A program made the translations under genes and the position numbers. From contig LSAX01000011.1 of NCBI GenBank assembly GCA_001557505.1, positions 1,488,001-1,552,000 on the forward strand: 64,000 bases of DNA, given 5' to 3'. This DNA is from Reticulascus tulasneorum (Eukaryota > Ascomycota > Sordariomycetes > Glomerellales > Reticulascaceae). Shown here piece after piece: positions 58,601 through 64,000 of this stretch. Within the stretch, counting starts at the first letter, position 1, and each line of letters begins with the position of its first letter. The notes under the pieces were generated by a model, which made no database searches, was not told the origin of the DNA, and was given only the letters and a program-made list of their open reading frames with translations.

Positions 58601-61600
58601 GGGATGAAGAAAGCGCACCAAGCGCAGAGCCAGAAATCTCCGGTGAGGACGTCGAAGCAAAAGAGAGTGAGCCCGTAGTAGAACCGGCGGTTCTCCCTGA
58701 GGCAACCCAGTCCGCAGAAACCGCTGAAAGTGCACCAGTTCAGGAAGAGTCTGGTACAGACGCTCCTGAGCCAAGCCAGGAGCCGGAAGTTGTGCCGGCT
58801 GAAACTGTGGTCTCTGAGGAGCCGACTGAGAAGCCAACCGAGACCAGCGAGCCTGAGAAGGTCGAGGAAGAAGCTGAGCCAACTGCTGAACCAGAACCAG
58901 TAGCCGAAATTGCGGAGGCCAGCAGTGAACCTGAGCCGCCTGCTGAAAGCGCACCAGCTGAGACTCCTGCTGGAGATGATGAACCGGAACCCACAGTCTC
59001 AGAGCCAAAGTCTGAGGAGGCTGAGAGCGGCGAAACAGTTCAGGAAGCAACCACAAGCGAGCCCATCATTGAGAACCCCGAGGCGGAAACGGACGAGGCC
59101 GAAGAGTCGCCTAAAGATGATCCGGAACCAGAGCCAGCCGCGGAGATAGTCAAGGAGGAAGCCGCCCCGGTAGAGTCCAACGAGGAGACTACTCCGGCTG
59201 AAGATGTGGCTGCTCCAAAAGAACCAGACTCCGAGACAGTTGAGACACCCGCTGCTGATGACGGAGATGATGAAAAGGCGGCCGAACCTGAAGATGTCGA
59301 GGCTCCAGTTGTGGAGGACACCCCCATCCCGGCTGAAGAACCGGAGAGCGCTCCGGCTGAAGAGGATTCGAAGGACCCCGACCCGGAACCCTCATTGGTC
59401 GAAGAGCCGGCCGCGGAAGAACCAACCGTGGAAGAGAAATCTGCCCCTGAGCCGGAGCCGGAGAGCGCTCCCGTGGAAGATGCCAAGGAACCGGAAGCTG
59501 AGCCCGAAATTGTGGCAGCACCCGTAGTCGAAGATGCTGCCCCAGAGCCCGAGCCCGAGATTGTGGCAGCACCCGCAGTCGAAGATGCTGCTGCAGAACC
59601 CGAGCCAGAAGCAAAGGAAGCGGAACTTGAGAAAGTAGAAGAACCAGCAGTAGAGGAACCAGCAGTGGAGGACCCAGTAATCGAGGAAGAAAAGTCTGTA
59701 CCCGAACCCGAATCGACTCCGCAAGAAATCCCCGAGCCCGAGCCCGAGCAACCAAAAGAACCTGAGCCCGAGCAGAAATCAACAGAAGAAGACGAAAGCA
59801 AGGACACTGTAGGACCCATCCCAGGTGATGAGAAGCAGGCGGAGCAGGCGAAGACAGGTGAGAATCACCTCCCAACCCCCGACCCCGATACCCCCGGTGA
59901 GAACGCGCGAGAATTGGAGGAAGAATCCCTATCGAAATCCAACATCGAGGACTTGCGAGATGGTGAGACAAATGGCGAAGTCGCGGTGGAGGAAAATGAT
60001 ACCCCGGCCCTTCCGATTAGTGAGGAGAAAACAGAACTCGCAGATATCGAGACGGGCACTACTGAGTCAAGATTGGAAGACGACTCAAAACAACCCCAGG
60101 AACAGGATTTTGGCACAGGACTTAATGAAAAGAGCGGAAACACAGACACGGCATTGGACACAGACGACATCACAACTCAAACAAATTTGGCAAACATCGA
60201 TGGCATATCGATCAAGAATGACACCACAGACTTGGCTCAACAAGACTCAACTATACCAGCTTCAGAGGACTTGAAGCAGGAAACAACTTCTCCACAAGAC
60301 ATTGTGGAAACCGACGCGACTTCCATCGCGTCGGAAGGTAAAGGGGATCATCTCTTGGAAGGTGACAATTCCAGGCAGATAGAGGACCTTACCGAGCAGC
60401 AACACAGAACGGAGCTGAGCGAGGAAAATGCTCAGCCTCCGGCAGAAGAACCACTGGCGCTTAATGATGCCGACGACATCAAGACTTCTGGTGAGACTCC
60501 CGAGTTGAAAGACGAGGTAGTAGTACCAGTTTCCGATGTTCCAGAGTCGACAGCGACTGAAGAAACGGATGATGGCGGCGCATTGTTGAAGGAGGATGTT
60601 CCAACTCAAGACGAAGGGCCGACTGTTAGCAGCGACGATAAAACTCTCCCTAGCGACACGGCAGGCGAAGAGATTCAGGAGCCTCGCACACATGAGAAGG
60701 CGGAAGAGACAGATAGCAGTCCCCCTGGCGAGGAGGAACTACAGGCACTGGAAAACTCTGACGAAAAGCCTCAGATCCCAGTGTTGGAGAAGGACACAAT
60801 ACCCCAACATGATGAGGCAGGCCTCGTCGAACAGGCGGAAGAACCAAAGCTAGTGGTGGACGATGACAATATCACACCTATTGAATCGGCGACGTTGGAT
60901 GCCAGCCAGGTACAGGACAGTGAGCCCGCTATCACTCCTGTGGAAGATGCAGTAGACGACATCAAAGTTACTTCAGAACTCCAGCAGCCAGAAGACCACG
61001 AGGATGTAGCAGAAACCGAGGCAATCCCGGCGAGTGTTTCTGAGCCAGAGGAGATAAAGGCAGAAGAGCCTGTTCTGAACGAGTCTCCCCTGGTTGAAAC
61101 ATTTGCTCAACAAGACTCCATTGCTGATGACACCACGGCAGAAATTAGCACGGAGGCAGAACCCCCGGCTCCTGAAGAGCAGGATACCAAGGACCTTGAG
61201 TCTGAAGTTGCTCCATCCCGGGAACCTATCGTGGCCGAGGAATCCATTAAGCCGGATTTGGAGGATATCGTTGAAACTGCGCCCGCGAAACTCGCTGATG
61301 ATATCACGCAATCGGATCAGGAACTTCCTGCGGCACTAGCTACCGTTCCTGAGTCTCAGATTGAGGAGGTCACGCCTGCTGACCAAATCAAAGAGGAAGA
61401 GGACGTATCACTATCTGCGATCAACACGGAGGCTGCACTTCCGGCCGAGGAAGCAAAGAGTGAGCTCGAAGACAAGGCAGAAGCCCGAGATGTTGATGCG
61501 GCAGTCCCGGCGACCATCATTCCACAAAGCGAGACTCCTCTCGTTTTCGAAACTCAAGAAATAGCAGATACGGACGTTTTCCCGGTCGTCACGGAGCAGC

Positions 61601-64000
61601 CCGGCATCTCTGAAGCTGAACCTAGCCCAGTCACACAAACGGATCAGATCAGTGATGAGAAGAAAGTTGAACTTGATGAGCCTGAGCAACCGGTCATTGA
61701 GAGCGCTAGCCTGCCAAAATCGCCCGAACTGGCGCCAGATTCTCTTGAGGAACCGATTCCTGAACAGCCTGCGGAGGAGCCCCTTGCAGAGGTGCATGAG
61801 CAGTTGGCATCTATTAAACACCAGTCACAGGCAGACATTACAGAGCCACAAGCCTTAGAACTACCAGAGAAGGTCGAGACTGAGGAGGCGAGCCTTGTCC
61901 CAGAAATTGTAGCAGAAGTTCCGGAGACACAACCAGAAACCTCTCAGGAAGAGAGTCAGCCGAGAAGCGAAACCCTTGAGCCGACTACGGAGACCTCCGC
62001 TGTTGAAGATGCAACTCTTCACGCAGAATCCGATAATGCAGCTGTGGCCGATCATTCTCTTACGCCAGAACGGCCCGACGAAGCAGAGACTGGTGATCCG
62101 CTACCCGCCGAGACAGATCACACAGACTCTCAAGACCGTGAAACACTACCCGATACGGACAATATTTCTACTTCTGAGGTTGTGGTTCTCACGGAGCCAG
62201 CGCCGATAGACGCACCGGTATCCAATGTGCCAATTACCGTAGAGAGCGAGCCTGAGACCAAGGTGGTTGAGGATGACACTGTCGAAGTGCAAGATACTCC
62301 AACAGATGCACCGCCCCCTACCGAAACACGTGCACTTCAAGAACAGCCACCTTTGGAGAGCGGCGATGTGAGGCTACCTCAGTCAACTCTGGAGGAGCCT
62401 GCCACCCTGGATGATATCATCAACAGTGATGCTGTTCCCGCCGAAAAGGAAGTTTTGGCAGAAGAGCAGCCCGACATCGTTGAGTCGGTCAGCAAAGTTC
62501 ACGTAGAAGAACCACACGCAGCCGAAGAACCTGTCAGCCAAGAGCCTATCGACAATACAGATACTTTGCATGCTGAGATTAAGACAACCGACGATTCCCC
62601 TCCGGATGAATCCGAGGTGCTCGCTTCGACAGTTGCGGCTGATATACCGGAGGCGGATGATATTCCAATCCTTCAGCAAAGAGAGGAACAAGCTGAGGCT
62701 GAGCCATCACTTCCAGAAGAACCTGCCACGACCATTTCTGAGCCAGTGCAAGATGAACTGCCGGTCCCAGAAGCAACTGAAGTTGAAGATATTCCATGCT
62801 CTGAGGAGGAATCCACCGAAGAGCTGGCTCAACTTGAGGTCCAGGAACCTGCCAAGAACCAGCCGGACACATTTGAAGGACCGATATTTGGCCTGGAAAA
62901 AGACGTCACAGAAAGCAACATAGAGGACGCCCAACCCGAGACTGTCGATGACTCAGTGGTTGAACCTGTGGTCAAAACTGACGCTGTCGAGCCTATTGCT
63001 GAGTCTGGTGATCCGGAGCCATCGGCGAGGCAACTCATTGAAGAGCCGGCTGAACAGCCAGAGGCGACCCGAGAGCCCGAGGATATCTCCGAAAGCCTTG
63101 AGCATATCACGACATCTGTTGTTGTAGAACCGATCGATGAACCAGTTTCGAAGGATGAGCCAAGCTCCAGCGCTCTGGAAGAACCCATTCCCGAGGCACT
63201 CACCTCCGAAGATATTCCTCTAGATCTCTCAGACAGCGCCTTGCCCACTGCGAATGAAACTGAGGATATTCTTCCTACAAATCTGGTACCTGATGCGCTT
63301 CCTCAATCAATTCCAGCTGAAGACGCTATTGAGTCCGTCCAGGAGAGCGCAGAAGAGAAACCTAGTCTGGCTGAGCCGCTACCCGAGGAAACTCCGGAGG
63401 GGCCTGCTGAGACTATCGTACCCGCGAGCTTGGAAGAACTGAAGCCGGAGACTGTCGCCGAGGACCCTCGAGATGAGCCTAGTGAGCAGTTGACACAAGA
63501 CGAGCATATCTCCAAGCTCACTCCTCAACCCAAGACCACTGATGTCTCGGTACTTGAAGAGGTTGCGAGCAGTGAATCCGAAGTTGGTCCAGCTTTCGTT
63601 GAGAGTCAAGAGCCTGCGCCGAATGAGCACGCTGAAGAAACAGTGCCACTCCCCGAGCCTGCATCAGAAACTCCGAATGATAAGGTTGAAGATTCTGCCG
63701 ATACAACCATCGCAAAAGTGGGGCTTGATGATACCCAAGACGCTGAGCTGCCTGAGCTGCCTCCAACTGAACTAGCAGACCAGGGTCTCCTCGAGACTAC
63801 CCAAGAGACCAATACTTCCACCCTACTCTCAGATGATGAATCAAAGCCTGCTGAGACTGAAGTTGTGGAAGAACCTTTGGACGAGGAAGGTTCCTTGGAG
63901 GAGAGCCAGGTCGATATTATCCAACCAAGTACAGATAACGACCTGGAAGAGACTAAGCTGCAAGAACCAGCCCAGGAAGTCATTGTACCCAAAGAGACAG
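55615..64000 (+). CDS. Giant acidic Glu/Pro/Ala-repeat protein, 5' part
   Basis: Exon 1 (55615-55774), a 54-bp intron (GTAGGT to GCGCAG), then a second exon from 55829 that is open to the end of the window: at least 2,777 residues, with the stop outside. Residues 1-35 are mixed and possibly folded (TVEYCPYRTNVDWSTVQVADF). Residues 36-70 are poly-acidic. Residues 80-154 are Pro- and Lys-rich (KKNKKKNKKSK and similar). Residue 190 starts a Pro8 run. From about 160 onward the protein is Glu/Pro/Ala/Val/Ser/Asp repeats of the EEPA, PEPE and SAEP type, intrinsically disordered, with a 51-bp tandem repeat at 59500. KQVHF (800-804) is a lone PP1-docking-type motif. Very large acidic-repeat proteins are known in Pezizomycotina (involucrin-repeat and leashin-type); homology to those is not shown here. 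The start is uncertain: see the alternative beginning at 55523. Confidence 0.85.
59500..59601 (+). repeat. 51-bp tandem repeat, two copies
   Basis: Two adjacent 51-bp units encode EPEIVAAPVVEDAAPEP and EPEIVAAPAVEDAAAEP. They are nearly identical at the DNA level, marking a recent local duplication within the giant acidic gene. Confidence 0.85.

Noticed and set aside
58130..58678. Plus-strand Arg/Leu/Ser-rich ORFs inside the giant gene
   Set aside because: Out-of-frame shadows of the same repeats. The main frame is continuous and these are bounded by random stops.
56064..59819. Long minus-strand ORFs (up to 414 aa, Ser/Gly/Ala-rich) opposite the giant acidic gene
   Set aside because: They are the antisense of Glu/Pro/Ala codons, which rarely give stops on the other strand. 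They have no domain or promoter and their composition mirrors the sense repeats.

Overview
The window is nuclear DNA of a filamentous ascomycete, most likely a Sordariomycete. The evidence is many short GT-AG introns (about 47-132 bp) with CTAAC/CTGAC-like branch sites, Pezizomycotina families (HET domain, ascomycete-type laccase, Dal5-like MFS, fungal Ten1), and long gene-poor spacers. Species cannot be named from the sequence alone. Exon models below were spliced by hand; each model with both ends inside the window and a found start closes in frame.

Layout. 1-9.3 kb holds no gene I can support. 9.5-12.3 kb: two lineage-specific proteins, one of 293 aa and one coiled-coil protein of 219 aa, with a possible gene remnant between them. 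15.7-21.8 kb: a secreted six-exon laccase and a 1072-aa HET-domain protein. 23.2-32.5 kb is an accessory-like metabolic and secretory stretch: an allantoate-permease-type MFS transporter, a secreted cysteine-rich protein on the minus strand, an adenosine deaminase-related (ADGF/CECR1-type) enzyme and an NmrA/isoflavone-reductase-like protein on the minus strand. 36.5-37.2 kb: ribosomal protein eL22. 39-43.9 kb: a basic nuclear-type protein, a minus-strand zinc-finger gene whose first exon lacks an in-frame ATG, and a small orphan ORF with its own TATA box. 45.2-52.3 kb is core housekeeping: a mitochondrial carrier, a small conserved-looking protein, the telomere-capping subunit Ten1 (minus strand) and the ESCRT-III subunit Snf7. 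From 55.6 kb to the end of the window runs one giant acidic Glu/Pro/Ala-rich reading frame of more than 2,700 codons that is still open at base 64000.

Functional reading. Extracellular oxidation (laccase), a candidate secreted effector, uptake of an organic anion or nitrogen source (MFS), purine deamination (ADGF) and self/non-self recognition (HET) sit in the left half, interleaved with long spacers. The right half has more compact housekeeping genes. Ten1 and Snf7 are divergently transcribed from a shared 634-bp spacer. No CRISPR, rRNA, convincing tRNA or intact transposon was seen.

Most unusual features: two GC-AG introns within about 3.7 kb; a charged insertion of about 190 residues splitting the C-terminal HET module; the giant acidic protein, with a lone PP1-type docking motif and an overlapping upstream reading frame; a zinc-finger gene with no usable start codon; and a spaced series of GGCCAATTTT-like elements in the promoter region beside it.
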